A stretch of 64,000 nt of DNA, taken from NCBI RefSeq assembly GCF_028206995.1, contig NZ_JAQLFL010000008.1, positions 69,546 through 133,545 on the forward strand, read 5' to 3'. Below the pieces are notes generated by a model. It was not told the origin of the DNA. It did no database searches and saw only the letters and a list, made by a program, of their open reading frames with translations. Shown here piece by piece: positions 34,431 to 43,338 of this stretch (its first letter is position 1; every line of letters starts with the position of its first letter). A program made the position numbers and the translations under genes. The DNA is from Collinsella aerofaciens. GTDB taxonomy: Bacteria; Actinomycetota; Coriobacteriia; Coriobacteriales; Coriobacteriaceae.

Positions 34431-34620
34431 TGCGCGGTTTACCAAACCGCGTAACAGCTCGACGCTGCCCTCAGTTCCGCCGTTCTAACGAACGGCGGAC
34501 CAGTCGACGCTGCGCGGGCGCCAGAGCGACAACTTGTCATTCAAAGAGGACGGCATGACCAGAAGGTCTATGCCGTCCTCTTTTCATGCCAATTTGTTCG
34601 CTCTGGCGCCCGCTCGCTGG
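34431..34620. repeat. Hairpin cluster after htpG, including a nested palindrome
   Basis: Three structures: GCGGTTT/AAACCGC; CCGCCGTTC/GAACGGCGG; and a nested one with outer arms GCGGGCGCCAGAGCGA (34514-34529) and TCGCTCTGGCGCCCGC (34598-34613) around inner arms AAAGAGGACGGCAT (34543) and ATGCCGTCCTCTTT (34570). The inner arm plus its T run resembles a terminator. No gene is visible here. Confidence 0.75.
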
Positions 34621-34655
34621 CATTGCCAAAACATCGACGTTGCCGTGGTCCTAAG

Positions 34656-34711
34656 TAGTCATTGGGGACGTTCTTGTTTGACTAGTCGTTTAAGAACGTC
34701 CCCGATGACTA
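34656..34711. repeat. REP-like palindrome, GGGGACGTTCTT family
   Basis: TAGTCATTGGGGACGTTCTT (34656-34675) faces AAGAACGTCCCCGATGACTA (34692-34711), one mismatch in 20 bp, loop of 16. Motifs of this type are known as REP elements mobilised by TnpA-REP transposases (family knowledge); no such transposase gene is in the window. Confidence 0.75.
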
Positions 34712-34742
34712 TTTGAATTGCTAATTTGTGCGGGTTGTGGTT

Positions 34743-34781
34743 TTGTGACCTGCTGAAATTTAGGATACTGTACATCTGTAC
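34743..34781 (+). promoter_or_regulatory. Candidate promoter and operator before the YhgE/Pip pair
   Basis: TTGTGA (34743) and GATACT (34764) spaced 15 bp, followed by GTACATCTGTAC (34770-34781), an inverted repeat that could bind a TetR-type repressor. Weak evidence. Confidence 0.3.
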
Positions 34782-34860
34782 GTTAACTCATCTTCGTAGT
34801 ATATTGCTACCCGCAAAACTCAACACCATTGTGCTTTGAGACGTTAAAGCGCCTACTACA

Positions 34861-37677
34861 ATGGTTGTCGATAGTACGATTCGATTTAACGACAGGATGG
34901 ATGGTCCAAGCGTGAGTCTCGGCAGCAAACTATCCAATGCAAAGGTGTCCTTTGCGATATTTAAGCGCGACATTAAGCGACTGCTTGTGAACCCCGTCGC
35001 CCTGGTGGTTACCCTAGGCGTGTGCGTTATTCCCTCGCTGTATGCCTGGTATAACATCGTGGCAAACTGGGATCCGTATGGAAACACCCAAGGCATCAAG
35101 ATTGCTATCGCCAACAACGATCGAGGCACCCAAAACGACTTGGTGGGTGAGCTCAACGCTGGCGACAAAGTGGTCGACCAGCTCAAGGAGAATCATCAGT
35201 TGGGCTGGACGTTCGTCGACTCGACGGCCGATGCCAAGGAGGGCGTCGAGAGCGGCGAGTACTATGCCGCTATCGTGATTCCCAAGAACTTCTCGGATAA
35301 CCTGGTTTCGATGCTCGACGGCAACTACCATCAGCCCAAGCTCACGTACTACGTCAATGAGAAGAAGAGCGCCATTGCGCCCAAGGTTACCGATACCGGT
35401 GCAAACACCATCGAGGAGCAGATCAACTCGGAATTTGTCTCTACGGTAGGCAAGACTGTTGCCGGTATCGCCAAGGATGCCGGTGTCGATTTAAAGGGCA
35501 AGGCAACCCAGACTCAGGACTTGCTGGCAAGTTCGGTGTCCGAGGCGTCCGACACCTTGGGCGAGGTGCGCGATTCGATTGGCGATATGAATGCCGCCAT
35601 CGATAAGACGAGTGGCGCTATCGCCTCGGCTGATGCGGCACTTGCCGGCTTGCAAGGCCAGGCACCGTCGCTGACGCAGGCGATCTCCCAGGGCAACGAC
35701 CTGCTGAGCGAAGCTCGCACCACGGCGGGCAACTCCATCACCTCGCTCTCCAAGGCGCTCTCGGAAGGCAGCCTTGCGCTCACCAAGACGTCGGCCTCTG
35801 CGAACGCTGCCATCGGCAAGCTGACGGGCGCGGTCACATCTACGACCACCCGTATCGACAACTCGCTCGAGTCTCTTCAAGCGACGATCGACCACAATAA
35901 GGCCGTTATCGGGCACTTGGAGATTCTCGCCAATGACACGTCGACAGGTTCCGAGGAAATTGACGCGCGCATTGTATCGACCATCGATTTGCTTCGAGAG
36001 CAGAATGAAAAGCTTCAGAGCATCAAGGACGGTCTGTCCGCGCAGTCGAGCGCCATGGCGAATGACGCAGCGGCTGTTTCGGGTGCCAGTGACGCTATCA
36101 ATAACGCAATTCATACCGGTGCGACCAACCTTGGCCAAGCCCAGACGGACTTGGGCCAAAACGCGCTGCCGAAGGCCTCGAGCGCGCTCGACTCTTTTGC
36201 TGCCGTTTCGGGCGACCTGACCGGTATCGTCTCGGGTATGACACCTACACTTGCAAATGCGCGCGGCACGTTGGCGCAGCTTAGCGCTACGCTCGGCCAG
36301 GCCAAGACCACGCTGTCCCAGACCGATTCCTCGCTTGCCAAGGTCCAGGACAAGCTTGCAACCGCCGCCAATGACATCGCGGCGCTGCAGACCTCCGAGT
36401 CCATGGGCGAGCTGGCCGATCTGATGGGCGTCGATGTCAATGACGTGGCAGATTTCATGGCGTCTCCGGTTGAGTTGACGTCCAAGTCAATCTATCCGGT
36501 CAAGAGCTTTGGCTCGGGCATCGCTCCCTTCTACACCAATCTGGCGCTTTGGGTGGGCGGCTATGTGCTCATCGCCATTTACAAGCTCGAGGTCGACCGT
36601 GAAGGTGTTGGCAGCTTTACGGCGCGCCAAGGCTACTTTGGCCGCTGGTTGCTCATGGTGATCCTGGGCGCGTTGCAGGCCATCATCGTTACGGTAGGCG
36701 ATCTGGTGATTGGCGTGCAGTGCGTCAGCCCGCTGCTGTTCGTGCTGGGCGGCATCGCCATTTCGTTCACCTACGTCAATATCATCTATGCGCTGTCCAC
36801 CACGTTTAAGCATATCGGCAAGGCTATCGGCGTCATTCTCGTCATCGTGCAGATCCCGGGTTCGTCGGGCATGTACCCCATCGAGATGATGCCCGGCTTC
36901 TTCCAGTGGCTGCACCCGCTGCTGCCCTTTACCTACGGCATCAATCTGCTGCGCGAGACGGTCGGCGGCATGTATTCGTTCAACTACCTGTTTAACCTGT
37001 GCATTCTGGGCGTGTTCTTGATCGTGGCGCTCTTTATCGGCCTGCAGCTGCGTCCGCTGCTGCTCAACCTTAACCTGCTCTTTGATAAACAGCTCTCCAC
37101 GACCGGTATGATGATTTGCGAGTCCAACGACCTGCCGCGCCAGCGCTACTCGCTGCGCACGGCCATGCGCGTCATGCTCGATTCCGATTCGTACCGTCGC
37201 GAACTGCTCGATCATGCGGTCGCCTTTGAACATCGCTACCCGTACTACATCAAGGGCGGTTTTGCCGCCGTGGTGGGCGTTCAGGTCCTGCTCTTTGTCC
37301 TGTCGACGGTTCTCGATATCGACAATAACGGCAAGATCATCCTGCTTGTCATTTGGATCATCTCGGTTATTGCCATCTGCGGCTGGCTTATCAATATCGA
37401 ATATATCCGAGCGAGCCTCAATACCCAGATGCGCATCTCGGCGCTTTCGGATGAGGACCTGCGTCGCGAGATGCGCGAACACACGGCCGCCATTCCTGCC
37501 GCCCGCCACATGTTTGGCCTCAACGCCAGCGAGCGTGGTGCCAAGGGCGGCGATCAGTCCACGGGCCGCTTGCCGCATATCGGCTCGCACCATAAATCTC
37601 AGGGCAGCGACAGCACAGCCACAAATGATGGAGATACCACCGCGCTTGGCAAGCACTCCAAAGGAGGTGAGGCATAA
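34861..37677 (+). CDS. YhgE/Pip domain membrane protein (938 aa)
   Basis: Large membrane protein of the YhgE/phage-infection-protein family, related to ABC-2 type exporters. N-terminal helix (residues about 40-60, VALVVTLGVCVIPSLYAWY), then WDPYGNTQGIKIAIANND, the family hallmark. A long extracytoplasmic alpha-helical/coiled-coil region (about 190-530) and a C-terminal block of six or more helices (about 555-860) follow. The C-terminal tail is polar. Start uncertain: ATG 34861 has no clear ribosome site; ATG 34897 and GTG 34912 are alternatives. Directly joined to a second family member. Confidence 0.88.
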   Translation: MVVDSTIRFNDRMDGPSVSLGSKLSNAKVSFAIFKRDIKRLLVNPVALVVTLGVCVIPSLYAWYNIVANWDPYGNTQGIKIAIANNDRGTQNDLVGELNAGDKVVDQLKENHQLGWTFVDSTADAKEGVESGEYYAAIVIPKNFSDNLVSMLDGNYHQPKLTYYVNEKKSAIAPKVTDTGANTIEEQINSEFVSTVGKTVAGIAKDAGVDLKGKATQTQDLLASSVSEASDTLGEVRDSIGDMNAAIDKTSGAIASADAALAGLQGQAPSLTQAISQGNDLLSEARTTAGNSITSLSKALSEGSLALTKTSASANAAIGKLTGAVTSTTTRIDNSLESLQATIDHNKAVIGHLEILANDTSTGSEEIDARIVSTIDLLREQNEKLQSIKDGLSAQSSAMANDAAAVSGASDAINNAIHTGATNLGQAQTDLGQNALPKASSALDSFAAVSGDLTGIVSGMTPTLANARGTLAQLSATLGQAKTTLSQTDSSLAKVQDKLATAANDIAALQTSESMGELADLMGVDVNDVADFMASPVELTSKSIYPVKSFGSGIAPFYTNLALWVGGYVLIAIYKLEVDREGVGSFTARQGYFGRWLLMVILGALQAIIVTVGDLVIGVQCVSPLLFVLGGIAISFTYVNIIYALSTTFKHIGKAIGVILVIVQIPGSSGMYPIEMMPGFFQWLHPLLPFTYGINLLRETVGGMYSFNYLFNLCILGVFLIVALFIGLQLRPLLLNLNLLFDKQLSTTGMMICESNDLPRQRYSLRTAMRVMLDSDSYRRELLDHAVAFEHRYPYYIKGGFAAVVGVQVLLFVLSTVLDIDNNGKIILLVIWIISVIAICGWLINIEYIRASLNTQMRISALSDEDLRREMREHTAAIPAARHMFGLNASERGAKGGDQSTGRLPHIGSHHKSQGSDSTATNDGDTTALGKHSKGGEA

Positions 37678-39867
37678 ATGAAGAACATCCTGCATCTGTT
37701 TAAGCGCGATGTCCAAAACGTGTCTCGCTCCGTGATCGGCTTGGTTGTCGTGATGGGCCTCATTATCGTACCGTGTCTGTACGCGTGGTTTAACATCGCC
37801 GGCAGCTGGGATCCGTACGGCAACACCGGCAATCTTAAGATCGCCGTGGTCAACACCGATGAGGGTTACGAGAGCGATTTGATCCCCGTCGAGGTTAACG
37901 TGGGCGAAAACGTGACCGCCACCCTACGCGGCAACGAGAGCTTCGATTGGGTTGTGCTCAACAATCGCGAAAAGGCTATCGAGGGCGTTAAGTCGGGCGC
38001 GTACTATGCTGCCGTCGTTATCCCCAAAACGTTTAGCGCTGACATGATGACGCTTTTCTCGACCGACGTGAAGCATGCCGATATCGAGTTCTACGAGAAT
38101 CAGAAGGCCAACGCCATTGCGCAGATCGTGACCGAGAAGGGTTCGAGCGCCGTCCAGAGCCAGGTTAACAAAACTTTTACCGAGACCATTACGACGATCG
38201 GTCTTAAGACGGTGTCCAGCCTGCTCGATTACATGAGCACCGACCAGGTGGGTAACTTTATCGCCAACCTGTCCTCGACGCTCGGCGATTCGATTGAGGA
38301 CCTGCGAGACGTTCGGGCAAATGCTTCGTCGCTGGCGGGCATTTTGAGCTCCACGTCCGATTCGCTGACGTCGGCGAGCGGCATGCTCAAGCAGACGGGC
38401 ACGGTCGATGAGTCAACGAAGCAGCTGATGGAGCATGTCAAGAGCGGCATGAGCGATTCCAAGGAAGCGCTGAAGGACGCCAACGACGCCATCAATGCCG
38501 CGATTGACGGAAGCGCGGGCTCGTTTGACAACGTGTCCGCCGAGCTTGCGAAGGCATTTGATGCCGCGAATCAACATGTCAACCTTACAGTGTCCCAGCT
38601 CAACGATGCCGCGGCGGCGCTCAACACGCGTGCCGACGATATCGACGCCACGGCCGACCAGCTCCGCAGCTTTGCCGATCAGGTGACTGACGAAAAACTC
38701 CAGGACAGCCTCAAGTCTGTGGCAACATCGCTGAGCAGGATTGCTGTGGAGTATCGCAACAACGCCAAGGACTTGACGGCCACCGCGAAGTCTCTCTCTG
38801 ACAGCATGGCAGAGGTTAATAAGTCGCGTGCCGAGGTCGATCAGGCAATCGCGGATGCCAAGGCTGGTATCTCGGGCGCCAAGACTGACTACGACTCTAC
38901 GTTTTCGGCCAAGGCAAAGGAGCTCAAGAAGACCATCTCGGGCGTTTTGGATTCGCTGAACGGTATTTCGAACGATATGGATAGTGCTGTTGCTGGCCTG
39001 ACCGACGCATCCGGTTCGCTGGCAAAGGGCCTCTCCAAGGCTGCAAAGCTGGTCAACAAGGCTTCTGATCAGCTGGGCGAGGCGTCGGACAAGATCAGTG
39101 CGTTTAAGGACGAGCTCGACGGCGCCTTGATGTCGGATGACCTCGCTACGATCAAGACGATGATCGGCAATGATCCCGAGGGTCTGGCCGTGTCGCTTTC
39201 CGGCCCCGTCGCGCTCGATCGCAAGCCGGTCTATCCGATCCGCAACTACGGTTCGGCCATGGCACCGTTCTACACGATTCTGTCGCTCTGGGTGGGCTCG
39301 ATTGTGCTGGCGGCCATGATGAAGGTCTCGGTTGACGATGAGCTTATCAACGAGCTCATCCCCGTGCGCCTGCACGAGATCTACCTGGGCCGCTACCTGT
39401 TCTTTGGCGGTCTGGCCCTGCTGCAGGCAACGCTCGTGTGTGCGGGCGACATCCTGTTCTTTGGCATCCAGTGCGACGACCCGCTGCAGTTTGTGCTGGC
39501 GGGCTGGGTCGCGAGTCTCGTGTTCTCCAATATCGTCTACACGCTTACGGTTTCGTTTGGCGATATCGGCAAGGCGCTCGCCGTCGTGCTGCTGGTCATG
39601 CAGGTCGGCGGTTCGGGCGGCACGTTCCCCATCGAGATGACCGGCCCCGTGTTCCAGGCGATCTATCCGTTCCTGCCGTTCACCCACGGCATCAACGCCA
39701 TGCATGCCGCCATGGCCGGTGCGTACCACATGGAGTACTGGATTGAGCTAGGCATTCTGGCGAGCTATCTGATTCCGTCGCTGGCACTGGGCGTCGTCTT
39801 CCGCCGCCCGGTCATCAAAGCCAACGACTGGATCATCGAAAAACTGGAGTCAACCAAATTGATTTAG
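37678..39867 (+). CDS. YhgE/Pip domain membrane protein (729 aa)
   Basis: Paralogue of the preceding gene: N-terminal helix (SVIGLVVVMGLIIVPCLYAWF), WDPYGNTGNLKIAVVNTD, extracytoplasmic helical region about 160-490, and a C-terminal six-helix block ending at EKLESTKLI. AAAGGAGGTG lies 6 bases before the ATG, and the ATG follows the previous stop with no gap, so the pair is one operon. Family members act in export or surface stress; precise substrate unknown. Confidence 0.9.
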   Translation: MKNILHLFKRDVQNVSRSVIGLVVVMGLIIVPCLYAWFNIAGSWDPYGNTGNLKIAVVNTDEGYESDLIPVEVNVGENVTATLRGNESFDWVVLNNREKAIEGVKSGAYYAAVVIPKTFSADMMTLFSTDVKHADIEFYENQKANAIAQIVTEKGSSAVQSQVNKTFTETITTIGLKTVSSLLDYMSTDQVGNFIANLSSTLGDSIEDLRDVRANASSLAGILSSTSDSLTSASGMLKQTGTVDESTKQLMEHVKSGMSDSKEALKDANDAINAAIDGSAGSFDNVSAELAKAFDAANQHVNLTVSQLNDAAAALNTRADDIDATADQLRSFADQVTDEKLQDSLKSVATSLSRIAVEYRNNAKDLTATAKSLSDSMAEVNKSRAEVDQAIADAKAGISGAKTDYDSTFSAKAKELKKTISGVLDSLNGISNDMDSAVAGLTDASGSLAKGLSKAAKLVNKASDQLGEASDKISAFKDELDGALMSDDLATIKTMIGNDPEGLAVSLSGPVALDRKPVYPIRNYGSAMAPFYTILSLWVGSIVLAAMMKVSVDDELINELIPVRLHEIYLGRYLFFGGLALLQATLVCAGDILFFGIQCDDPLQFVLAGWVASLVFSNIVYTLTVSFGDIGKALAVVLLVMQVGGSGGTFPIEMTGPVFQAIYPFLPFTHGINAMHAAMAGAYHMEYWIELGILASYLIPSLALGVVFRRPVIKANDWIIEKLESTKLI

Positions 39868-40068
39868 TTCAGCAACGTAAACGCCGTCGGAACATCGAGA
39901 TCTTCCAACCCGATGCTTTAGCGTAGTGAATTGCACGGGCTGCTTGGTTGTTGCTACAGTAGCGGGGCGTGCCGGGGGTCCGGTGCGCCCTGCTTTTATT
40001 TGACCATGAGGCGGCACGCAGCCATGCGCGTGCGGACACCACGCCCAGATTGAGCGCGAGGATGCCCT

Positions 40069-41052
40069 ATGGCCCAGCATGCCACTGACAATATCGAAAT
40101 GATGCCCGATAGCCCTGTTGCTCGCGAGGACCTGGGCGCGGGCGGCACCTCCCGCGGCGCCGGCGCTCGCTCGCCGCTGTTCTGGAAAGTCCTGCTGCTT
40201 TCGGTGGCAGTCGTCTGGGGCTACTCCTTTACGACCATGAAGGACGCGCTCGACACCATTCCGGTGTTCGAACTGCTCTACGTGCGCTTTCTGCCTGCGG
40301 CGTTGGTCATGTTTTTCATCTTCCACAAGCGCATCATCGCGCACCTCAACGCCCGCAACCTTATCGTCGGACTTGGCATGGGCGCACTTATGTGGGCCGC
40401 CTACGCCCTGCAGACAGTCGGTCTGGCGCACACCACGGCGGGCAAGAATGCTTTTTTGACGGGCACGTATTGCATCGTTGTGCCGTTCGCGAGCTCTTTT
40501 CTGAGCGGCGAAAAACTCACCCGCTATAACCTGGGCGCGGCGCTGCTGTGCTTGGCGGGCATTGGCTTGGTGGCGCTCGATAGCGTTGAATTCAACATCG
40601 GTGATGTCATTACGCTGGCGGGTGCGGTCTTTTTCGCCATCCAGATGGCGGTGACTGCCAAGTACGGTCGCAAAATGGACATCAACGTCATCACGTTTTG
40701 GATGTTTGTGGGCAACGGCGTGCTGAGCCTGGCAACGTCGCTGCTATTCGAGACCCAAGCGCCTCTGTCCGTGTGGACGCCGAGCTTTATCAGCGCGATG
40801 GCGTTTCTCTCGGTTGGTTGCACATGCGCGGCTCTGCTCATCCAAAACGTCGGCTTGGCGCATGTCTCGGCCTCGACGGGCTCACTGCTCCTTTCGATGG
40901 AGTCGCCTTCGGGCGTGCTGTTCTCGGTGCTGCTGATGGGGGAGGCGCTCACCTCGCGCCTGCTCGCCGGCTTCGCGCTCATCTTTCTTTCGATTATCTT
41001 GAGCGAGACGCATTTCGATTTTTTGCGTCGAAAGCCGCGTCCGCAATTGTAA
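40069..41052 (+). CDS. EamA/DMT family transporter
   Basis: 327-aa protein with ten predicted membrane helices in two EamA repeats (about 45-170 and 185-320). Typical segments: VWGYSFTTMKDALDTIPVFELLYVRF and GLAHTTAGKNAFLTGTYCIVVPF. DMT proteins usually export amino acids, metabolites or drugs; substrate unknown. A 40-residue polar N terminus precedes the first helix. Upstream ribosome site GAGGATG is close to the ATG. Confidence 0.9.
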   Translation: MAQHATDNIEMMPDSPVAREDLGAGGTSRGAGARSPLFWKVLLLSVAVVWGYSFTTMKDALDTIPVFELLYVRFLPAALVMFFIFHKRIIAHLNARNLIVGLGMGALMWAAYALQTVGLAHTTAGKNAFLTGTYCIVVPFASSFLSGEKLTRYNLGAALLCLAGIGLVALDSVEFNIGDVITLAGAVFFAIQMAVTAKYGRKMDINVITFWMFVGNGVLSLATSLLFETQAPLSVWTPSFISAMAFLSVGCTCAALLIQNVGLAHVSASTGSLLLSMESPSGVLFSVLLMGEALTSRLLAGFALIFLSIILSETHFDFLRRKPRPQL

Positions 41053-41064
41053 ACAATTTGTTGC

Positions 41065-41091
41065 GCCGCCTCCCGGGGCGGCATTTTTTAT
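41065..41091 (+). terminator. Terminator after the DMT transporter
   Basis: GCCGCC-TCCCG-GGGCGGC hairpin followed by ATTTTTTA. Confidence 0.8.
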
Positions 41092-41167
41092 GTGTCGCCC
41101 TTAAAGTAGTACCTTGCACTTTACGCTATCAAAGTGCTTGCTGCAAAAACGTTACTGGAGGGCATCT

Positions 41168-42463
41168 ATGGCACCAGCACTGTCCGATCTTCAACCGCAA
41201 TCAGCGCCCAAGGCCACCGCGGCGGCGCAGACCGCTATCGGTGACGGTCTTGTTGCAGAAGCTCAGGCTTTTGCAGATGAGCTCGCTGCGTGGCGACACG
41301 ATTTACATCAGATGCCCGAGCTGGGTAATAGCCTCCCGCAGACCTCTACGTATATCCAAGCGCGCCTGACCGAGATGGACATCCCATTTGCTACGCTCGT
41401 CGATGGTTCCTGCGTTGTGGGCCTTGTCGGCGCCGGTGCCGCCGCGGCCCAAGGCAATGGCATCTGCACGAATGAGCAGGCCGGTACGGTCATCATGCTT
41501 CGTGGCGACATGGATGCCCTTCCCGTTGTCGAGGAATCCGGCGAGCCCTTTGCATCCACCAATGGCTGCATGCATGCTTGCGGTCACGATATGCACGCGA
41601 CGGCCCTGCTTGGTGCGGCGCGCCTGCTCAAGGCCCGCGAGGCCGAGCTTGTGGAGGCCAACGCTACCGTCAAGTTGCTGTTCCAGCCGGGCGAGGAGAC
41701 CTTTGAGGGAGCACGCGCTGCCATCGCCGACGGCTTGCTCGAGAACCCGCGCCCTCAGGCGGCCTTTGCCATGCATGTCAACAGCCAGTCGCCGCTTGGC
41801 CTGGTGCTCTACGGCAGCCCGGCGCTCTCGGGTGTGTACGGTTTCCGCATCACGCTCCAGGGCAAGGGCGGCCACGGTTCCAGCCCCGAGATCTGCATCG
41901 ACCCCATCACGGCCGGCGTCCACGTGCACCTGGCGCTCTAGGAGCTTATCTCCCGCGAGGTGCCGGCGGCCAAGGAAGTCGCACTTACCGTTGGTAAGTT
42001 CGCCGGCGGCTTGGCGGCCAACGTCATCCCCGACACCTGCGTGCTCGAGGGAACGCTGCGCGGCTTTGATGTTGAGCTCATGGCTCACCTAAAGACCCGC
42101 ATCGCGGAGGTCGTTAACGGCGTTGCTACGACCTATCGTACGCCGGCGACCATCGAGACGCTTTCGGATGTTCCGCCGCTTGTACTCGACAGCGATATGA
42201 CTCAGGCGTCGCTTGGCTACGTGGGCGCAGTGCTGCCCAAGACGGCTTTCTTGCCGCTTTTCCATGCCATGGCGAGTGAGGACTTCGCGCTTATCTCGAG
42301 CAAGATCCCAAGTGCGTACTTTACCGTGGGCGCGGCCGTAACCGACACGGACGAACACTTTGCCCAGCACCATCCCAAGGCACGTTTTAACGATGCCGAG
42401 CTGCCGCTCGGTGCCGCGGCCTATACCGCCGTCGCTTTGGGCTATATCGCCGACCACCGGTAG
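41168..42463 (+). pseudogene. M20 family amidohydrolase/peptidase interrupted by an in-frame TAG
   Basis: Zinc aminoacylase/peptidase of the M20 (AbgA/HipO-like) family. ATG 41168 follows TGGAGGG. The metal site HACGHDMHATALLGAARLL, RGDMDALPVVEESGEPFAS and LFQPGEETFEGA are intact in the first part (258 codons). At 41939 a TAG interrupts HVHLAL-stop-ELISREVP; the same reading frame continues without other damage to 42463 with FAGGLAANVIPDTCVLEGT and MASEDFALIS. A CAG to TAG change (Gln) would explain it. A recent nonsense mutation, sequencing error or suppression are all possible. Confidence 0.88.
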
Positions 42464-42546
42464 CACCCAAGATTGCCTTTCAAGCCTGCGGGCATGGCCG
42501 TAAGGCCTATGCCCTTGTCTTTCAAGGCAATCTTGGGCACTACCGG
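42457..42546. repeat. Nested palindrome overlapping the amidohydrolase stop codon
   Basis: Outer arms CACCCAAGATTGCCTT and AAGGCAATCTTGGGC, extended by CCGGTAG/CTACCGG; inner arm GGGCAT-GGCC / GGCC-TATGCCC. The TAG stop of the amidohydrolase lies in the left arm. Likely a terminator of unusual size. Confidence 0.75.
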
Positions 42547-42585
42547 CGCCCGGCGCAGGCTATTCGTTTGTCTAAAAGGAGCAGT

Positions 42586-43035
42586 ATGCCCCAGCAGCGT
42601 AAGTTCTTCCCCGGCTGGCTCGTGGTGGCCTCCGGCTTCGTGATCATGGCCACGTGTTACACGATTTTCGTCAACTGCATGAGCCTGTTCCAGCCGCTCA
42701 TCGTCAGCGACTTGGGAATATCTCTTGCGCAGTACAACATCTCCAATGCGATCTCTACCGTGGTGAGCGTTATCGGATCGCTTGTCATTGGCCATGTTGC
42801 CGATAAAGTAAGCGGTCGCGTTTTGGGCTCCCTAACCGTTATCGCTACCTCTGCCGTTCTTGCCAGCATGAGCTTTGTCGGTGAGCTGTGGCAGGTCTAC
42901 GTGCTCTTTGCCGTCTCTGGCTCCTTTGCGAGCGCCTGGATCGTGTGCCTGGCGTGCTCCGCGGTCATGCTCGTGTTTCTGCTGGCATCCGAGCCCATCG
43001 CCGCCAAGCTGCGCGCGAGCGTGGCGGGGGAGTAG
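42586..43035 (+). pseudogene. Internally deleted MFS transporter
   Basis: 149 aa. AAAGGAGCAGT before the ATG is a good ribosome site. The N-terminal part is a normal MFS start (GWLVVASGFVIMATCYTIFVN, then ISNAISTVVSVIGSLVIGHVADKVSGR with the loop 2-3 motif), covering about three helices. After FAVSGSFA the sequence jumps to one last helix and tail (WIVCLACSAVMLVFLLASEPI, then AAKLRASVAGE), which looks like helix 12. MFS proteins have about 400 aa, so roughly 250 residues are missing without a frameshift. It follows the broken amidohydrolase, suggesting joint decay of a catabolic unit. Confidence 0.7.
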
Positions 43036-43070
43036 ACGCCCGTCGCTCTTTTCTGTTCGCCCCGTTCTGT

Positions 43071-43273
43071 CCGTGGTCGCCTTGGAAGCCGAATGGATGC
43101 TCGTACCGTCATTCGGTTTCCAAGGCGGCCACGGGCCTACGAATGATCCGTTTTCCTCCGTCCCCAGCAGATCATGTGACCCGAAGGGGACGGAGGAAAA
43201 GGGATCACAAATAGCGGCGGCGCGTCTGGCCGAACGAGTCCCCATACCCTCGTTCGGTCAGACGCGCCGCCGC
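43071..43273. repeat. Three consecutive long hairpins upstream of hisS
   Basis: H1: 25-bp arms 43071-43095 and 43110-43134 (begins CCGTGGTCGCCTTGG). H2: 22-bp arms 43144-43165 and 43186-43207 (TTTTCCTCCGTCCCC / GGGGACGGAGGAAAA). H3: 25-bp arms 43214-43238 and 43249-43273 (GCGGCGGCGCGTCTGG...). Nearly perfect stems with unrelated sequences. No coding potential. Confidence 0.85.
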
Positions 43274-43338
43274 GTTGCTGCTTTGTGCCGTATAATGTCC
43301 ACTACCTAAGACGCGATACAACAGAAAGGTGTTTGCCC

